From positions 139,885 through 203,884 of the forward strand of contig NZ_SNYL01000001.1 of the NCBI RefSeq assembly GCF_004363315.1: DNA of 64,000 nt, given 5' to 3'. The notes under the pieces were generated by a model. It searched no databases, was not told where the DNA came from, and saw only the letters and a list, made by a program, of their open reading frames with translations. The stretch comes from Tepidicella xavieri (GTDB lineage Bacteria; Pseudomonadota; Gammaproteobacteria; Burkholderiales; Burkholderiaceae_C). Made by a program: the position numbers and the translations under genes. Shown piece by piece: positions 26,240 to 36,646 of the stretch; the first letter of the stretch is position 1; each line of letters begins with the position of its first letter.

Positions 26240-27778
26240 ATGTCTTCAACGCCTGTGAAACAGCCAATTCGACGCTATGCGGTGGCCGGCGTGGCCGCGC
26301 TGGGCCTGGTGGCCGTGCTGTGGTCGGTGAACCACGGCGTCGTGGGGGCACAGCCCGCCGCGGTGGCCAACCCGGTCGCGCCGGTGACGCCTTTGCAGCC
26401 AGCGCCGGTGGAGGTGCGTGGCCTGCCCGATTTCACCGTCCTCGTCGATGCCGTCGGGCCGGCCGTGGTCAATATCCGCACCATCGAGCGGGTGCGCCGT
26501 GGGGCGGCGCCCACCACCCCCGACGAGCAGATGCTGGAATTCTTCCGCCGCTTCGGCATCCCGGTGCCGCCTGGCATGACGCCGCGCACACCCCAGCCGC
26601 GGCAGGAGCGCGGGCCCGAGATCGAGCGTCCGCGCGGTGTGGGCTCGGGCTTCATTTTGAGCGCCGACGGCTTCATCATGACCAATGCGCACGTGGTCGA
26701 TGGCGCCGACCAGGTGGTCGTTACCCTGGCCGACAAGCGCGAGTTCACCGCCCGGGTGGTCGGTTCCGACCGGCGCACCGACGTGGCCGTGGTCAAGATC
26801 GAAGCCGAAGGGCTGCCGGCCGTTCGCATTGGCGATGTCAACCGGCTGCGGGTGGGCGAGTGGGTCATGGCCATTGGCTCGCCCTTCGGGCTGGAGAACA
26901 CCGTGACGGCCGGCATCGTCAGCGCCAAGCAGCGCGACACCGGCGACTACCTGCCTTTCATCCAGACCGACGTGGCCATCAACCCGGGCAATTCGGGCGG
27001 CCCGCTGATCAACATGCGCGGCGAAGTGGTCGGGATCAATTCCCAGATTTACAGCCGTTCCGGCGGCTTCATGGGCATTTCCTTTGCCATCCCCATCGAC
27101 GAAGCGGTGCGCGTGGCCGATCAGCTCCGCGCCACCGGCCGGGTGACGCGCGGACGCATCGGGGTGGCCATCGATGCGGTCAACCGTGAACTGGCCGAGT
27201 CGCTGGGTCTGCCCAGGGCCGAAGGGGCCTTGATTCGGGGCGTGGAAAACAACTCGCCAGCGGCCCAGGCCGGTATCGAGCCGGGCGACGTGATCCTCAG
27301 CTTCGATGGCAAGCCGGTCGAAAAGTCCTCGGACCTGCCGCGCATCGTCGGCAACACCGCGCCGGGGGCCAAAGCCCAGGTTCGGGTGTGGCGCCGTGGG
27401 GCCGAGCGCACCCTGACCGTGACCGTGGGGGCTTTCGAGGATGAGCAGGTGGCCCGTGCCGGCAACGCTCCCCAGGCGCCCCAGGCCACGCAGGCGGCCG
27501 ACACGTTGGGCTTGACCGTGCGCGAGCTCACGGCCGCCGAGAAGCGCGAGCTCCAGGTGGAGGGCGGCGTGCTCATCGTCAATGCGGACGGGCCGGCAGC
27601 GCGGGCCGGGCTGCGGGAAGACGATGTGGTCGTCGGCGTGGGCAATCGGCAGGTCCGCAGCATGGCCGATTTCCAGGCGGCCGTCGCGGCGCTGCCCAAG
27701 GACCGCCCGATCAACGTGCTGATTCGTCGGGGTGACTGGGCGCAATACGCCCTGATCCGGCCCGAGCCGCCGCGCTGA
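26240..27778 (+). CDS. mucD: DegP/MucD-family periplasmic serine protease
   Basis: A 512-residue HtrA protease and chaperone acting on misfolded envelope proteins. An N-terminal hydrophobic signal (about residues 13-36) precedes the trypsin-like domain with His151 (TNAHVVDGA), Asp181 (RRTDVAVVK) and Ser252 (PGNSGGPL). Two PDZ domains follow, about residues 305-395 and 410-505. ATG 26240 is chosen because a GGGAGAGG ribosome-binding sequence sits just before it; TTG 26228 is unlikely. As the fourth gene after rpoE it matches the algU-mucABD order. Confidence 0.95.
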   Translation: MSSTPVKQPIRRYAVAGVAALGLVAVLWSVNHGVVGAQPAAVANPVAPVTPLQPAPVEVRGLPDFTVLVDAVGPAVVNIRTIERVRRGAAPTTPDEQMLEFFRRFGIPVPPGMTPRTPQPRQERGPEIERPRGVGSGFILSADGFIMTNAHVVDGADQVVVTLADKREFTARVVGSDRRTDVAVVKIEAEGLPAVRIGDVNRLRVGEWVMAIGSPFGLENTVTAGIVSAKQRDTGDYLPFIQTDVAINPGNSGGPLINMRGEVVGINSQIYSRSGGFMGISFAIPIDEAVRVADQLRATGRVTRGRIGVAIDAVNRELAESLGLPRAEGALIRGVENNSPAAQAGIEPGDVILSFDGKPVEKSSDLPRIVGNTAPGAKAQVRVWRRGAERTLTVTVGAFEDEQVARAGNAPQAPQATQAADTLGLTVRELTAAEKRELQVEGGVLIVNADGPAARAGLREDDVVVGVGNRQVRSMADFQAAVAALPKDRPINVLIRRGDWAQYALIRPEPPR

Positions 27779-27844
27779 GGCGCGCGTCGAACAGGCCGAG
27801 CCCTTACAATGAAGGGTTGACCGCTGGCGCTGCCGTCGCTGGCC

Positions 27845-27881
27845 ACGGGCGCGTCCCCGTCGACGCGCCCGTTTCGTTTTT
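27845..27881 (+). terminator. Terminator-like hairpin immediately upstream of lepA
   Basis: ACGGGCGCGTC (27845-27855) and GACGCGCCCGT (27862-27872) form a perfect 11-bp GC-rich stem with a 6-base loop, followed by TTCGTTTTT. This is an intrinsic-terminator shape. Only 12 bases separate the T tract from the lepA ATG at 27894, which leaves no room for a promoter downstream of it. Confidence 0.75.
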
Positions 27882-27893
27882 GAGTTCTCAGCG

Positions 27894-29705
27894 ATGAATC
27901 ACATCCGCAACTTTTCCATCATTGCCCACATCGACCACGGCAAATCCACCCTGGCCGACCGTCTGATCTCGCGCTGTGGGGGCTTGAGCGACCGTGAGAT
28001 GAGCGAGCAGGTGCTCGACTCCATGGACCTGGAGAAGGAGCGGGGCATCACCATCAAAGCGCAGACGGCGGCCCTGCAGTACACCGCCCGCGACGGCAAG
28101 ACCTACAACCTCAACCTGATCGATACCCCGGGGCATGTGGACTTTTCCTATGAAGTCAGCCGCAGCCTGAGCGCCTGCGAAGGGGCCTTGCTGGTGGTCG
28201 ATGCCAGCCAGGGCGTGGAGGCCCAGACCGTGGCCAACTGCTACACCGCGCTCGACCTGGGCGTGGAGGTGTTGCCGGTACTCAACAAGATGGACCTGCC
28301 GCAGGCCGACCCCGATCGCGCCAAGCAGGAAATCGAGGACGTCATCGGCATCGACGCCACCGAAGCCATTCCCTGCTCGGCCAAGACCGGCATGGGCATC
28401 GATGACATTCTGGAGCTGGTGGTGGCCAAGGTACCGCCGCCGCGCGGCAACCCCGATGGGCCGTTGCGGGCCATGATCATCGACAGCTGGTTCGACAACT
28501 ACGTCGGCGTGGTGATGCTGGTGCGGGTGGTGGACGGCCGCCTCAACAAGGGCGATCGCATCAAGCTCATGGCCACCGATGCCCAATACCAGGCCGAGAA
28601 ACTGGGTGTGTTCACGCCGCGCAACGAGCCGCGTGACTGCCTCAACGCCGGCGAAGTGGGCTACGTGATCGCCGGCATCAAAGAGCTCAAGGCCGCCAAG
28701 GTGGGCGATACGCTGACCGCGGTCAGGACCAGTAGCGGCGCCCACCTGCCCAGCGCGGCCGAGCCGCTGCCCGGCTTCAAGGAAGTCAAGCCCCAAGTTT
28801 TCGCCGGGCTTTATCCCACCGAGGCCAGCGAGTACGACCAACTGCGCGATGCGCTCGAAAAACTCCAGCTCAACGACGCCGCCCTGCATTTCGAGCCCGA
28901 AGTCTCACAGGCGCTGGGCTTTGGTTTTCGCTGCGGCTTCCTGGGCCTGCTGCACATGGAAATCGTGCAGGAGCGGCTGGAGCGCGAGTTCGACCAAGAC
29001 CTCATCACCACCGCGCCCAGCGTGGTCTATGAAGTGGTCAAGGGCGACGGCGAAGTGGTCATGGTGGAAAACCCCTCCAAAATGCCGGAGCAGGGGCGCA
29101 TCCAGGAAATCCGCGAGCCCATCGTCACCGTCCATCTGTACATGCCGCAAGAATACGTCGGTCCGGTGATGACGCTGTGCAACCAAAAGCGCGGCGTGCA
29201 GCTCAACATGGCCTACCACGGCAAGCAGGTCATGCTCACCTACGACCTGCCGCTGGGCGAGATCGTGCTGGACTTCTTCGACAAGCTCAAGTCCGTCAGC
29301 CGCGGCTATGCCTCGATGGACTACGAATTCAAGGAGTACCGTCCGTCCGACGTGGTCAAGGTCGATATCCTTCTCAACGGCGATCGGGTCGATGCCTTGT
29401 CCATCATCGTGCACCGCAGCCAGGCGCAGTTCCGCGCCCGCGCCGTGGTGGCCAAGATGCGTGAAATCATCAGCCGCCAGCAGTTCGACGTGGCCATCCA
29501 GGCCGCCATCGGGGCCAACATCATTGCCCGCGAGACGGTCAAGGCGCTGCGCAAGAACGTGCTGGCCAAGTGCTACGGCGGCGACATCACCCGCAAGCGC
29601 AAGCTGCTGGAAAAGCAAAAGGCGGGCAAGAAGCGCATGAAGCAGATAGGCACCGTGGAAGTGCCGCAAGAAGCGTTTCTGGCCATCCTGCAAGTGGAGG
29701 AATGA
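27894..29705 (+). CDS. lepA: Elongation factor 4 (back-translocating GTPase LepA)
   Basis: A 603-residue ribosome-associated translational GTPase. The P-loop AHIDHGKST is at residues 11-19, followed by switch regions ([23 protein letters not shown]) and NKMDLP. The LepA-specific C-terminal region ends in [20 protein letters not shown]. It overlaps lepB by four bases (ATGA), the classic lepA-lepB operon. The start lacks a clear ribosome-binding site and lies just behind a terminator-like hairpin. Confidence 0.97.
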   Translation: MNHIRNFSIIAHIDHGKSTLADRLISRCGGLSDREMSEQVLDSMDLEKERGITIKAQTAALQYTARDGKTYNLNLIDTPGHVDFSYEVSRSLSACEGALLVVDASQGVEAQTVANCYTALDLGVEVLPVLNKMDLPQADPDRAKQEIEDVIGIDATEAIPCSAKTGMGIDDILELVVAKVPPPRGNPDGPLRAMIIDSWFDNYVGVVMLVRVVDGRLNKGDRIKLMATDAQYQAEKLGVFTPRNEPRDCLNAGEVGYVIAGIKELKAAKVGDTLTAVRTSSGAHLPSAAEPLPGFKEVKPQVFAGLYPTEASEYDQLRDALEKLQLNDAALHFEPEVSQALGFGFRCGFLGLLHMEIVQERLEREFDQDLITTAPSVVYEVVKGDGEVVMVENPSKMPEQGRIQEIREPIVTVHLYMPQEYVGPVMTLCNQKRGVQLNMAYHGKQVMLTYDLPLGEIVLDFFDKLKSVSRGYASMDYEFKEYRPSDVVKVDILLNGDRVDALSIIVHRSQAQFRARAVVAKMREIISRQQFDVAIQAAIGANIIARETVKALRKNVLAKCYGGDITRKRKLLEKQKAGKKRMKQIGTVEVPQEAFLAILQVEE

Positions 29706-30685
29706 TGAACGAACAGAACATGAGCGCGATCACGGGCGTGGTGCTGGCGGCCTTCGTCGGCTACGGCTTGGCCTGGTACCTCGGGGCCATCGAGGGCAAC
29801 TTCGCCTTGTTGCTGCTGCTGGCCGTGGTGGTGACCGGCGCTTACTGGGTGGCCGAGAAGGTGTATTTCCAGCCCCAGCGCCGGGCCGCCGCCGAGCGGC
29901 TGGTGGCCGAACACACCCAGCGCCAGGCCGAGCTCGCCCGCATGGGCGTGCAGGCCGATGCGGTAGACATCGAAGCGGCGCGCCAGAAACTGCTCATGCA
30001 GCCCTGGTGGCTGGACTGGACCGCCGGGTTGTTTCCCGTCATCCTCGTCGTGTTCGTGCTGCGATCTTTTCTGTTCGAGCCGTTCAAAATTCCCTCGGGC
30101 TCCATGATCCCCACCTTGCACGTGGGCGACCTGATCCTGGTCAACAAATTCCACTACGGCGTGCGCCTGCCGGTGGTCAACACCAAGATTCTGGCCAACC
30201 ACGAGCCGCAGCGCGGCGATGTGATGGTGTTTCGCTATCCGCCGCAGCCCAGTCTGGACTACATCAAGCGCGTCGTTGGCGTGCCGGGCGACGAGGTGGC
30301 CTATCTGAACAAGCAACTGTTCATCAACGGCGAGCCCGTGGCCAAGGAGCCGCTGCCCGAGTTCTACGACAGCGGCAGCATGCGCTACGCCCAGCAGTTC
30401 GCCGAAACCCTGGGCGGGCGCCACTATCGCACGCTCAATGACCCGGATCGTCCGGCCTTCATCCCGGGGACCGTGGACTTTCCCCACAAAGACCAATGTC
30501 GCTACAGCGTCGAAGGGGTGGTGTGCACCGTGCCGGCGGGGCACTATTTCCTGATGGGGGACAACCGCGACAACTCGCTCGACTCCCGCTTCTGGGGCTT
30601 TGTGCCGGAAGCCAATATCGTGGGCAAGGCCTTTTTCGTGTGGATGAATTTCGGCGATTTGAGCCGGATCGGCCGTTTTGAATGA
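29702..30685 (+). CDS. lepB: Signal peptidase I
   Basis: Cleaves signal peptides of exported proteins on the periplasmic face. The 327-residue protein has N-terminal membrane helices (about residues 9-28 and 35-51) and a third near 107-122, then the catalytic domain with Ser134 in IPSGSMIPT and Lys189 in [11 protein letters not shown]. The [14 protein letters not shown] signature is near the C-terminus. Two in-frame ATGs (29702 and 29705) are possible; the first overlaps the lepA stop. Confidence 0.96.
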   Translation: MMNEQNMSAITGVVLAAFVGYGLAWYLGAIEGNFALLLLLAVVVTGAYWVAEKVYFQPQRRAAAERLVAEHTQRQAELARMGVQADAVDIEAARQKLLMQPWWLDWTAGLFPVILVVFVLRSFLFEPFKIPSGSMIPTLHVGDLILVNKFHYGVRLPVVNTKILANHEPQRGDVMVFRYPPQPSLDYIKRVVGVPGDEVAYLNKQLFINGEPVAKEPLPEFYDSGSMRYAQQFAETLGGRHYRTLNDPDRPAFIPGTVDFPHKDQCRYSVEGVVCTVPAGHYFLMGDNRDNSLDSRFWGFVPEANIVGKAFFVWMNFGDLSRIGRFE

Positions 30686-30751
30686 CAAAAATGCCGAAAG
30701 GCTCCGCACTTTGATTAAGATGTGCGCATTCTTCGACATTGGAGCGACGGC

Positions 30752-31096
30752 ATGAGGCACCAGCAACGCGGAATCACGTTCATCGGCATTGTTTTGATCG
30801 GTATCGTGGTGGCGGTGGTCGGTGTGGTGGCGGCCCAGGTGGCGCCTACGTATCTGGAGTACCAGTCCATCATGCGTGCCGCCCAGCGTGCGGCCGATTC
30901 CGGGGGGACCGTCGCCGAGATCCGCGCCGCTTTCGATCGCTCCAAGGCGGCCGATTATTTCGACGCCATCAGCGGCCGGGATCTGGAAATCACCAAGGTC
31001 AATGAGCGGGTGGTGGTGGAGTTCGCTTACGAGCGCGAAATCCATCTCGTGGGGCCCGCCTATCTGGTGATGAAATACCAAGGGCGTACCCGTTGA
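30752..31096 (+). CDS. DUF4845 protein with pilin-like N-terminus
   Basis: A 114-residue protein of the DUF4845 family, regularly found between lepB and rnc in betaproteobacteria; function unknown. The N-terminus [13 protein letters not shown] followed by a long hydrophobic stretch (residues 8-30) resembles a class III (prepilin) leader, with a possible cleavage after Gly7. The glutamate normally at +5 is replaced by glycine. A GGAG sequence is located 8 bases before ATG 30752. It overlaps rnc by four bases. Confidence 0.85.
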   Translation: MRHQQRGITFIGIVLIGIVVAVVGVVAAQVAPTYLEYQSIMRAAQRAADSGGTVAEIRAAFDRSKAADYFDAISGRDLEITKVNERVVVEFAYEREIHLVGPAYLVMKYQGRTR

Positions 31097-31797
31097 CCGG
31101 AGCCGTGTCCGCGTTGCCCCCGGATTTGCTGGCGCTGCAGACGCGCATCGGCCATCGCTTCGCGCAGCCGGCGCTGCTGCTGCGTGCCCTGACGCACCGC
31201 AGCCACTCGGCCGATCATTACGAACGGCTGGAGTTTCTGGGTGACTCGGTGCTCGGTCTGGCCATCTCCACCCTGTTGTACGAGCGGCTGAGCCGCCAAA
31301 GCGAAGGGGACCTTTCCCGCATCCGGGCCAACCTCGTCAAGCAAGACACCCTCCATGAACTTGCCCAGCGGCTGGACTTGCCGCGCCTGCTGCGCCTGGG
31401 CGAGGGGGAGGTGCGTTCTGGCGGCCGGCAGCGGCCATCCATTTTGGCCGATGCCCTGGAGGCGTTGATTGGCGCCGTGTACCTCGATGCCGGTTTTGAG
31501 GCGGCCCACGCCGTGGTGCGCCGCCTCTACGCCGAGGTGGACCTCAGCCCCGGCCAAAGCGCCCAGGGCAAGGACGCCAAGACCGCCTTGCAGGAGTGGC
31601 TGCAGGGGCGCAAAATGAAGCTTCCCACCTACCATGTGGTGGCCACGCACGGCCAGGCGCACCGCCAGACCTTCGAGGTGTTGTGCGAAGTGACCGAATG
31701 GGGCTGCACCGCTCGCGGGCAGGGGCCTTCGCGTCGGGCGGCCGAGCAGGTGGCCGCAGCTGCCATGCTCGATCTGTTGAAACAACGAACCGGATGA
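31093..31797 (+). CDS. rnc: Ribonuclease III
   Basis: Double-strand-specific endoribonuclease for rRNA and mRNA processing. The 234-residue protein has the catalytic signature [12 protein letters not shown] (residues 44-55) and a C-terminal double-stranded RNA-binding domain (about 160-232, including [14 protein letters not shown]). The start is probably TTG 31093, overlapping the upstream stop as TTGA; GTG 31105 is an alternative giving a protein four residues shorter. It overlaps era by four bases. Confidence 0.96.
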   Translation: MTGAVSALPPDLLALQTRIGHRFAQPALLLRALTHRSHSADHYERLEFLGDSVLGLAISTLLYERLSRQSEGDLSRIRANLVKQDTLHELAQRLDLPRLLRLGEGEVRSGGRQRPSILADALEALIGAVYLDAGFEAAHAVVRRLYAEVDLSPGQSAQGKDAKTALQEWLQGRKMKLPTYHVVATHGQAHRQTFEVLCEVTEWGCTARGQGPSRRAAEQVAAAAMLDLLKQRTG

Positions 31798-32798
31798 ACC
31801 CACCTCCCCCTCCTTCGCCCGCACAGGACGACCTCGAAGCCATGCTGGCCCGGGCGCTGCGCAAGCCCGTCCCCGATACCGAGCCCGCCGGCGCGTCCAT
31901 GCCCGAGCCCGCGGCGGGGCCGAAACGCTGCGGTTTCGTGGCCATCGTGGGCAAGCCCAACGTGGGCAAGTCCACCCTGCTCAATGCCCTGGTGGGGCAG
32001 AAGATCAGCATCACTTCGCGCAAGGCACAGACCACGCGCCACCGCATCACCGGCGTGCGCACGGTCGGGGCCACGCAGTTCGTGTTCGTGGACACGCCGG
32101 GTTTCCAGACCCGGCACGGCAATGCCCTGAACCGTTCCCTCAACAAGGCGGTGCTGGGAGCCGTCTCGGACGTGGATGTGATCGTCTTCGTGGTGGAGGC
32201 CGGGCATTTCAACCTGGCCGATGCCAAGGTGCTGGCCTTGCTGCCGGCGGGCATTCCGGTGATTCTGGTGGCCAACAAACTGGACATGGTGCACCGGCGC
32301 GGCGAACTCGCCCCCTGGCTGCGCAGCATGCAAGAGCGGCACCCGTTTGCGGAATACGTGCCGATGTCGGCCAAAAATGCCAAGGATATCCAGCGCTTCT
32401 ACGCCATTGTCGAAAAATACCTGCCCGAGCAGGATTGGATGTACGACCCCGATGAGCTGACCGACCGCAGCGAACGCTTCATGGCTGCCGAAATGGTGCG
32501 TGAAAAGCTGTTCCGCCTCACGGGGGACGAACTGCCTTACACCTCCACGGTGGTCATCGACCGCTTCGAAGAAGAGGGCAAGCTGCGCCGCATTGCGGCC
32601 ACGATCGTGGTCGAGCGTGAAAGCCACAAAGGCATGGTCATCGGCGAGAAGGGCGAAAAGCTCAAGCGCATTGGCACCGAAGCCCGCCAGGAACTGGAAA
32701 AGCTCTGGGATGGCAAGGTGTTTCTGGAGCTTTGGGTGAAGGTGCGCTCGGGCTGGGCGGATGATGAAGCCCGCGTGCGCTCGTTCGGTTACGAGTGA
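31794..32798 (+). CDS. era: GTPase Era
   Basis: Binds 16S rRNA near the 3' end during 30S maturation. The 334-residue protein has G1 GKPNVGKS at residues 53-60, G3 DTPGF, G4 NKLD and a C-terminal KH domain ([18 protein letters not shown]). An extra N-terminal segment of about 40 Pro/Ala-rich residues precedes the GTPase domain. The ATG at 31794 overlaps the rnc stop, supporting this longer start. rnc-era coupling is standard. Confidence 0.97.
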   Translation: MNPPPPPSPAQDDLEAMLARALRKPVPDTEPAGASMPEPAAGPKRCGFVAIVGKPNVGKSTLLNALVGQKISITSRKAQTTRHRITGVRTVGATQFVFVDTPGFQTRHGNALNRSLNKAVLGAVSDVDVIVFVVEAGHFNLADAKVLALLPAGIPVILVANKLDMVHRRGELAPWLRSMQERHPFAEYVPMSAKNAKDIQRFYAIVEKYLPEQDWMYDPDELTDRSERFMAAEMVREKLFRLTGDELPYTSTVVIDRFEEEGKLRRIAATIVVERESHKGMVIGEKGEKLKRIGTEARQELEKLWDGKVFLELWVKVRSGWADDEARVRSFGYE

Positions 32799-32814
32799 GC
32801 AGGAACAGCCCCGT

Positions 32815-33582
32815 ATGGCCAAGGCGTCGGCGCGGCAGCCGCGTGTGCACGACGAGCCCGCTTTTGTCCTGCACCGGCACGATTGGAGCGAGTCCAGCCT
32901 GATTTTGGAGGTGTTCAGCCGGCACCATGGCCGGGTGGCGCTCGTGGCCAAGGGGGTCAAGCGGCCGACCTCGCAATTTCGCGCCGTGCTGCTGCCGTTG
33001 CAGCCCTTGCGGCTCGGCTGGGGCGGGGATGCCGAAGTCCGCACCCTCAAGTCGGCGGCATGGCAAGGTGGGCAACTGATGCCCCAGGGCGATGCCTTGC
33101 TGGCCGGGTACTACCTCAACGAACTGGTGCTCAAACTGCTGGCCCGCGACGATCCGCATCCGGTCTTGTTCGACCATTACAGCCTGGCTGTGGCGGCGCT
33201 GGCCCAAGGCATGGCTCAGGCCGTGGTGCTGCGGGCGTTTGAGCTGTTGCTGTTGCGTGCTGCCGGGTTCTTGCCCGCGCTGGACCAGGAGGGAGGCACG
33301 CTGGCCCCCCTGCGGCCCGGGGGGGGCTATCGGTTGTGGCCAGAGCAGGGGCTTCATGCGCTCACGGGCGGGCATCCGGCCGCTTGCGATGGCGCCTTCT
33401 GGGCCGCGCTGGAGGCGGGCTTACAGTCGGCGCAACCGTTTCTGGCCCTGTGCCAGGTGGTGCAAGGCGATCGCACCGGGGCGCTGCGGCGGCAGTTGCG
33501 CGATGTGCTGCACTACCATAGCGGGGTGCGCGTGTTTCAGACGCGCCAATTGCTGGCCGATGTGCAGCGCCTTGCCGGGTGA
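32815..33582 (+). CDS. recO: DNA repair protein RecO
   Basis: Assists RecF-pathway loading of RecA with RecR. The 255-residue protein has the N-terminal OB-fold signature (PAFVLHRHDWSESSLILEVFS, GRVALVAKGVKRPTSQFR) and the helical C-terminal domain (YYLNELVLKLLARDDPHPVLF). It lacks zinc-finger cysteines. ATG 32815 follows an AGGAACAG stretch; upstream in-frame ATGs at 32761/32764 would lie inside era and are less likely. Confidence 0.93.
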   Translation: MAKASARQPRVHDEPAFVLHRHDWSESSLILEVFSRHHGRVALVAKGVKRPTSQFRAVLLPLQPLRLGWGGDAEVRTLKSAAWQGGQLMPQGDALLAGYYLNELVLKLLARDDPHPVLFDHYSLAVAALAQGMAQAVVLRAFELLLLRAAGFLPALDQEGGTLAPLRPGGGYRLWPEQGLHALTGGHPAACDGAFWAALEAGLQSAQPFLALCQVVQGDRTGALRRQLRDVLHYHSGVRVFQTRQLLADVQRLAG

Positions 33583-33619
33583 TGCCGCCGACCGGTTTGC
33601 CTGCTGGAGCAGTTTCCTC

Positions 33620-34405
33620 ATGAGCCCCATCGGTTCCGTCCACACGGCGCTGTCCGTCAATGTCAACAAGGTCGCGCTGGTGCGCAATACCCGTCATCTG
33701 GGCATTCCCAGCGTCACCCGGGCTGCCGAGCTCTGTCTGCAGGCGGGCGCGCACGGCATCACCGTGCATCCACGGCCTGACGAGCGCCATATCCGCTGGC
33801 ACGACGTGTTCGATCTGGCCGAATTGCTGCGGCAGTGGCCCGGGCGCGAATTCAACATCGAGGGCAACCCATTCCACAACCTGCTGGAGGTGGCGCGCGA
33901 GGTCAAGGCCCGTGGCTTGCCGCTGCATCAGCTCACGTTCGTGCCCGACAGCGTGGACCAGTTCACCAGCGATCATGGCTGGCGCTTCCCTGAGGACGCC
34001 TCCCGGTTGAAGCCGGTCATCGCGCAGGCCCGGGCGCTGGGCGTGCGCATCAGCCTGTTCATGGACGCCGAGGCCGACGCGATGGCGGCAGCCAGCGCCG
34101 TGGGGGCCGACCGGGTCGAACTCTACACCGAACCCTATGCCGCGGCCTATGCCCAAGGCCCGGCCGCCGCCGAGGTGCAATGGCGCCGTTTTGCCGCCGC
34201 TGCCCAGGCCGCGCTCGATGCGGGCTTGGGCGTCAACGCCGGGCACGACCTCAACCGCGACAACCTCACGCCGTTTTTGCGCCGGGTGCCGGGGGTCAGC
34301 GAAGTCTCGATTGGCCACGCCCTGATTGCCGATGCGCTGGAACTGGGCTATACCGCCACCGTGCGAGCCTATCTGGACGCCATCGGGGCGGCCCAGCAGG
34401 GGTGA
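33620..34405 (+). CDS. pdxJ: Pyridoxine 5'-phosphate synthase
   Basis: Condenses 1-deoxyxylulose 5-phosphate with 3-amino-2-oxopropyl phosphate to give PNP, the substrate for PdxH. The 261-residue TIM-barrel protein has [49 protein letters not shown] and the C-terminal [12 protein letters not shown] with [13 protein letters not shown]. It lies between recO and acpS, the common recO-pdxJ-acpS order. Confidence 0.96.
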   Translation: MSPIGSVHTALSVNVNKVALVRNTRHLGIPSVTRAAELCLQAGAHGITVHPRPDERHIRWHDVFDLAELLRQWPGREFNIEGNPFHNLLEVAREVKARGLPLHQLTFVPDSVDQFTSDHGWRFPEDASRLKPVIAQARALGVRISLFMDAEADAMAAASAVGADRVELYTEPYAAAYAQGPAAAEVQWRRFAAAAQAALDAGLGVNAGHDLNRDNLTPFLRRVPGVSEVSIGHALIADALELGYTATVRAYLDAIGAAQQG

Positions 34406-34416
34406 AGGCCGCAGGC

Positions 34417-34827
34417 ATGATCTACGGCATCGGCAACGACATTTGCGACGTGCGCCGCATCCAGGCCAGCGTGCAGCGGCATGGCGAGCGGTTCGCCGCC
34501 CGGGTGCTGGGGCCGCAAGAGTTGACGGTCTGGCGTCAGCGCAGCCAGCGCTGGCCGCAGCGCGGCATCCGCTATCTGGCCACCCGGTTTTCGGCCAAAG
34601 AGGCGTTCAGCAAAGCCATTGGCCTGGGCATGCGCACGCCCATGACCTGGCGCGACTGTGAAATCCTCAACCATCCCAGCGGGCAGCCCTATCTGCGGCT
34701 GCACGGCGCCCTGAAGGCGTGGTTCGAGTCCCGTCGCTTGCGCGCCCACGTCAGCGTCAGTGACGAATCCGATTACGCCACCAGTTTCGTGGTGGTCGAG
34801 CAACAAACCGTCCTTACTGCCTCATGA
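34417..34827 (+). CDS. acpS: Holo-[acyl-carrier-protein] synthase
   Basis: Transfers 4'-phosphopantetheine from CoA to the AcpP serine. The 136-residue protein has the magnesium site Asp8 in [10 protein letters not shown] and Glu62 in [16 protein letters not shown] 34417 is preferred; GTG 34402 is possible but adds residues not typical of the family. It starts 11 bases after pdxJ and overlaps nagZ by four bases. Confidence 0.95.
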   Translation: MIYGIGNDICDVRRIQASVQRHGERFAARVLGPQELTVWRQRSQRWPQRGIRYLATRFSAKEAFSKAIGLGMRTPMTWRDCEILNHPSGQPYLRLHGALKAWFESRRLRAHVSVSDESDYATSFVVVEQQTVLTAS

Positions 34828-35909
34828 TGCCCCATGCCCCTCTCATCATCGACGTGGCAGGCACCCGCCTGACCAAAGCCGACAAACGCCGCCTGGCCCA
34901 CCCGCTGGTGGGCGGCGTGATCCTGTTTGCCCGCAACTGGCAAGATCGCGAGCAACTGAGCCGGCTGTGCCGTCAGATCAAGAAAATCCGGCCCGACGCG
35001 CTGATTGCCGTGGACCACGAAGGCGGGCGGGTGCAGCGGTTTCGCACCGATGGCTTTACCCATCTGCCGCCCATGCGCGCCTTGGGGCAGATGTGGTTCG
35101 ATCCCCATGCCCGCGATGCAGCGGCTGCGGCGCTAGCGGCTTGCAATGCCGCCACGGCCACGGGCTATGTGCTGGGCGCCGAATTGCGGGCCTGCGGCGT
35201 GGATTTGAGCTTCACGCCCGTGCTCGATCTGGACCATGGCCGCAGCGCGGTGATTGGCGACCGCGCGTTTGCCCGGGATGCGCGGGTGGTCACGCTCCTG
35301 GCCCAGGCGCTGATGCACGGCCTGCTGCAAAGCGGGATGCGCCACTGTGGCAAGCATTTTCCGGGGCACGGCTACGTGCAGGCCGACTCGCACGTGGACA
35401 TCCCGGTGGACGAGCGTTCGCTCGATGACATCCTCGCCGACGACGCCGCCCCCTATGGCTGGCTCAATGCCAGCTTGAGCAGCGTGATGCCGGCCCACGT
35501 GATTTATCCCCAGGTGGACCGCCGGCCAGCGGGGTTTTCGAGCCGCTGGTTGGAGGACATCCTCCGCGGCCGGCTCGGCTTCACCGGGGCGATTTTCAGC
35601 GATGACCTCAGCATGGCGGGCGCGCGCCAGATCGATGGACGCGAAATCGGCTACACCGAGGCCGCCATCGCCGCGCTGCAGGCCGGCTGTGACATGGTGT
35701 TGCTGTGCAACCAATCGGTGGAGGATGACGGCAGCCCGATCGACGACCTGATCGATGGTTTGAGCCAGGCGGTCATCGAAGGCCGCTGGCAGCCGCGGGG
35801 GGCCAGTGAGCAGCGTCGCCTGGCCTTGCTGCCCCAGGGCCCGGCTTTGCCTTGGGACGAACTCATGGTGGACGAACGCTACATGCACGCGCTGAGCTTG
35901 CTGCCGTGA
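34824..35909 (+). CDS. nagZ: Beta-N-acetylhexosaminidase (peptidoglycan recycling)
   Basis: Removes GlcNAc from cytoplasmic GlcNAc-anhydroMur-peptides. The 361-residue glycosidase family 3 enzyme has the [11 protein letters not shown] segment (63-73), the catalytic-loop motif KHFPGHG (177-183, His182) and [10 protein letters not shown] carrying the nucleophile aspartate. The ATG at 34824 overlaps the acpS stop. It is the last gene of the 19-kb plus-strand series and converges with the LON-domain gene. Confidence 0.96.
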   Translation: MMPHAPLIIDVAGTRLTKADKRRLAHPLVGGVILFARNWQDREQLSRLCRQIKKIRPDALIAVDHEGGRVQRFRTDGFTHLPPMRALGQMWFDPHARDAAAAALAACNAATATGYVLGAELRACGVDLSFTPVLDLDHGRSAVIGDRAFARDARVVTLLAQALMHGLLQSGMRHCGKHFPGHGYVQADSHVDIPVDERSLDDILADDAAPYGWLNASLSSVMPAHVIYPQVDRRPAGFSSRWLEDILRGRLGFTGAIFSDDLSMAGARQIDGREIGYTEAAIAALQAGCDMVLLCNQSVEDDGSPIDDLIDGLSQAVIEGRWQPRGASEQRRLALLPQGPALPWDELMVDERYMHALSLLP

Positions 35910-35976
35910 ATTGCGCAGCGCCCTTCTGGTCGCGCATGGCGTCCCCCAAGAGGGTGAGACGCTGGGGCGCCCGGCT

Positions 35977-36615
35977 TCAGTGGGCAATGCCCAGCTGCTC
36001 CAGCGCATCACCCACCAGTTCCAGCCGCAGCAGCGGGCTGTCCAGGGTCAAGAGCTGTTGTTTGGTCGAGTTGGGCAAAGGCAGGAGCTCCGCCCAGCGG
36101 TTGGCCAGCCAGCCGGCATCCTGCCACTGGGGCGAGGTGGGGTCTGCGGGTGCCGGTAGCATGCCGGGATGTTCGGTCTGCAGTCGTGTGTAGAGCTGGT
36201 GCAACGCCTGGGCCATGCCCGCCAGTTCGGCGGGCACGGGCACCGGCACGTCGGCTGGCAGCAGGCCGATGCGGGCCGTCCACAGGCCATGCCGCTGTTT
36301 TTCACGCTGCTCGATGCGAAACCGCTGCGTGCCTTCGCAGACCACCACCAGCAGGCCCGGGCGGACCGTTTGGAGATCGACGATACGGGCCAGGGTGCCG
36401 ATGGTCTCGAAAGACTCTTGCAGAAACCCTTCGCCAGCGGCGCGGTCGCGCTGCTGCACCTCATGCCCCTGGGTCAGGCAGACCACGCCGAACGGCGCGC
36501 CTTCCCGGTGGCAGCGACGGATCATGTCGAGGTAGCGAACCTCGAAGATCTGCAGGGGCAGATAGCCGCCCGGGAACAAGACGGTGCCCAGCGGAAACAG
36601 GGGCATCATGTCCAC
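35977..36615 (-). CDS. LON substrate-binding domain protein
   Basis: A 212-residue protein consisting of the N-terminal (PUA-like) domain of Lon protease without ATPase or protease parts: MMPLFPLGTVLFPGGYLPLQIFEVRYL at its start is the family signature. Such stand-alone proteins are common in bacteria and their role is not settled. It follows accD on the same strand after 31 bases. Confidence 0.88.
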   Translation of the reverse strand: MDMMPLFPLGTVLFPGGYLPLQIFEVRYLDMIRRCHREGAPFGVVCLTQGHEVQQRDRAAGEGFLQESFETIGTLARIVDLQTVRPGLLVVVCEGTQRFRIEQREKQRHGLWTARIGLLPADVPVPVPAELAGMAQALHQLYTRLQTEHPGMLPAPADPTSPQWQDAGWLANRWAELLPLPNSTKQQLLTLDSPLLRLELVGDALEQLGIAH

Positions 36616-36646
36616 GGCGCCCGCCTTCGGTGCAGCGCCGCCCGGC

